A DNA stretch of 64,000 nucleotides, taken from a virus. The stretch covers positions 21,293 to 85,292 of the IMG/VR virus record IMGVR_UViG_3300034062_002410, one strand, 5' to 3'. The notes under the pieces were generated by a model. That model saw only the letters and a program-made list of their open reading frames with translations, did not search any database and was not told the DNA's origin. Made by a program: the position numbers and the translations under genes. Of this stretch, positions 62,944 through 64,000 are shown in pieces (position 1 is the stretch's first letter; the number at the start of each line of letters is the position of its first letter).

Positions 62944-63528
62944 ATGAACACGTATATAAAAGCAGTTTCTCCAAATAGAAGCACGGCACAGCTAATGAAA
63001 ACAGGGCAAACAACAAGTTACGCAACTGGGGATGATGGTGACTTGGAAAGAGGTAGAGGTGTAAGTTTTACGATACTTGCTGAAAATAATGTTTTTGGGA
63101 ATACTAACAGATTTACTGATGAATTAGGCACACAAACATACACAAAAAATATTGTTATTGATTGGTCAACGTATAATGGAAGCACAGTTTTAGGATGGCG
63201 TAGAACATCATCTACAGCCCCTTGGGCGAGTGCAGTTAGCGCAGCTTTATTAGTAAGCATTGCACCTTTTACAACTGGGTGGAGGCTTCCAAATGTTATG
63301 GAATATTTATCTATTTTTAATTGGCAATTAACAGCAAGGTTAAATTATTCGCCTTTTAATTTAGCATCTAATCAATATCATACATCTAATACTGATATGA
63401 CAACTACAACAAATAATATTTATGTATGGACAGGTAGTAGTGCTCCTGTGAATAGCGCATCAAAATCAACAAATAATGCTTATTTAGTTTGTCGCACTTT
63501 CACCGTAACTGGAACAACATTATCCTAA
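62944..63528 (+). CDS. DUF1566 (C-type-lectin-like) adhesin, 194 aa
   Basis: The C-terminal half has TTGWRLPNVMEYLSIFNW and NIYVWTGSSAP and ends NAYLVCRTFTV, the DUF1566 signature, a C-type-lectin-like fold used in phage tip adhesins. CpG-containing codons appear here although they are rare before, marking a foreign cassette. Confidence 0.7.
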   Translation: MNTYIKAVSPNRSTAQLMKTGQTTSYATGDDGDLERGRGVSFTILAENNVFGNTNRFTDELGTQTYTKNIVIDWSTYNGSTVLGWRRTSSTAPWASAVSAALLVSIAPFTTGWRLPNVMEYLSIFNWQLTARLNYSPFNLASNQYHTSNTDMTTTTNNIYVWTGSSAPVNSASKSTNNAYLVCRTFTVTGTTLS

Positions 63529-63544
63529 TTAAAAAAATAATACA

Positions 63545-63778
63545 ATGACATACAAGTTTCCACAATTTCAAGTTGAAATTACAGACCCTACAGTAAGCAT
63601 AAACCTTAACACTATTTCAGATAAGGCACTTGATAAGCTTTTAGGCGTTGATATACTGCTTACAACTGCATCCGCTCAGTTCGGTGTCCGTGCTGAAAAT
63701 ATGCCTTATACCGATACTTGGGAAGATAGCGATATTCCAGATATGGTAAATATTTGGTTAGCTCAATTTGCTGTTTAA
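63545..63778 (+). CDS. Hypothetical protein, 77 aa
   Basis: A short soluble protein (FQVEITDPTVSINLNTISDK) with no recognised domain. It belongs with the CpG-rich cassette and its stop shares a base with the next start (TAATG). Confidence 0.6.
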   Translation: MTYKFPQFQVEITDPTVSINLNTISDKALDKLLGVDILLTTASAQFGVRAENMPYTDTWEDSDIPDMVNIWLAQFAV

Positions 63779-64000
63779 TGCTATCACTTATAACACTTTC
63801 AATTTTTGCAGCCTTTGCAATTAAGTTTTTGCATTATTGCATCGGATCACCTGTGCAAGGCGAATTTTATACAGGGCGTATATTTTCCGCTTACGGCAAG
63901 TTTATTTCTAAATTATATTTAGACTTCGAAGCCAAAGAAAAAAACCGCGTATGGGCAAAATATAACGCGTGGAAGCAAAAACGCGATAAGGAACTAAACG
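63778..64000 (+). CDS. Membrane-anchored protein, 3' truncated by window
   Basis: An N-terminal hydrophobic helix (LSLITLSIFAAFAIKFLHYC) is followed by a basic, soluble stretch (KEKNRVWAKYNAWKQKRDKE) that runs off the right edge. Only 74 residues are visible. No family can be named. Confidence 0.55.
   Translation, partial: MLSLITLSIFAAFAIKFLHYCIGSPVQGEFYTGRIFSAYGKFISKLYLDFEAKEKNRVWAKYNAWKQKRDKELN

Noticed and set aside
62944-63528. Diversity-generating retroelement target
   Set aside because: The lectin-like fold is a common target, but no reverse transcriptase or template repeat is visible in the window.
1-64000. CRISPR array or stop-codon reassignment
   Set aside because: No regular repeat-spacer pattern is visible, and TAG, TGA and TAA all end clear genes, so the standard code holds.

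Overview
This window is about 64 kb of a crAss-like (Crassvirales) double-stranded DNA phage, very probably infecting a member of the Bacteroidota. The evidence is the gene set and its order. There is a giant virion polyprotein carrying the crAss RNA-polymerase signature DFDVD. There is a leftward replication block with family B DNA polymerase, DnaG-like primase, DnaB-like helicase and SF2 helicase. There is a rightward block of HU/IHF-like protein, terminase, portal and crAss major capsid protein. The DNA is strongly A+T rich and very poor in CpG. Both TAG and TGA act as normal stops, so I see no stop-codon reassignment. Both ends of the window cut through genes.

Layout. From 1 to 20,371 (+) lie the end of the giant RNA-polymerase polyprotein, open through the left edge, and a second large virion protein of 1545 aa. 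A perfect bidirectional terminator at 20,397-20,427 closes this unit against the leftward genes. From 20,475 to about 30 kb (-) come a spanin-like envelope protein, dUTPase, two glucosaminidase lysins, an HExxH protein, a tRNA-like element, a radical SAM protein of the spore-photoproduct-lyase type, small unknowns and two PD-(D/E)XK nucleases. From 28.6 to 32.3 kb (-) is a compact candidate ubiquitin-like conjugation system: E1-like enzyme, JAMM peptidase, E2-like protein and a ubiquitin-like protein with Gly-Gly at residues 75-76. From 32.4 to 41.6 kb (-) is the DNA replication core. From 41.6 to 45.8 kb (-) is an array of small accessory genes, several arranged as promoter-gene-terminator cassettes. 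Six copies of one 43-bp promoter-like repeat occur there, and one copy drives a gene-free, highly folded stretch of about 425 nt that looks like a non-coding RNA. From 46.0 to 64 kb (+) lies the packaging, capsid, fibre and adhesin module. Its last kilobase has a clearly different, CpG-containing composition.

How it fits together. The polyprotein is expected to be carried in the virion and injected. Besides the polymerase core it carries a possible inactive zincin, a NADAR domain, an SF1 helicase and a C-terminal ADP-ribosyltransferase-like domain, so one injected chain may hold both an ADP-ribose writer and an eraser. The injected polymerase or the host polymerase would read the repeated promoters in the small-gene array. 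The leftward block would then replicate the genome, and the rightward block would package it. The most notable systems are the four-gene ubiquitin-like cluster, the ART/NADAR pair, and the folded RNA with its own promoter and terminator.
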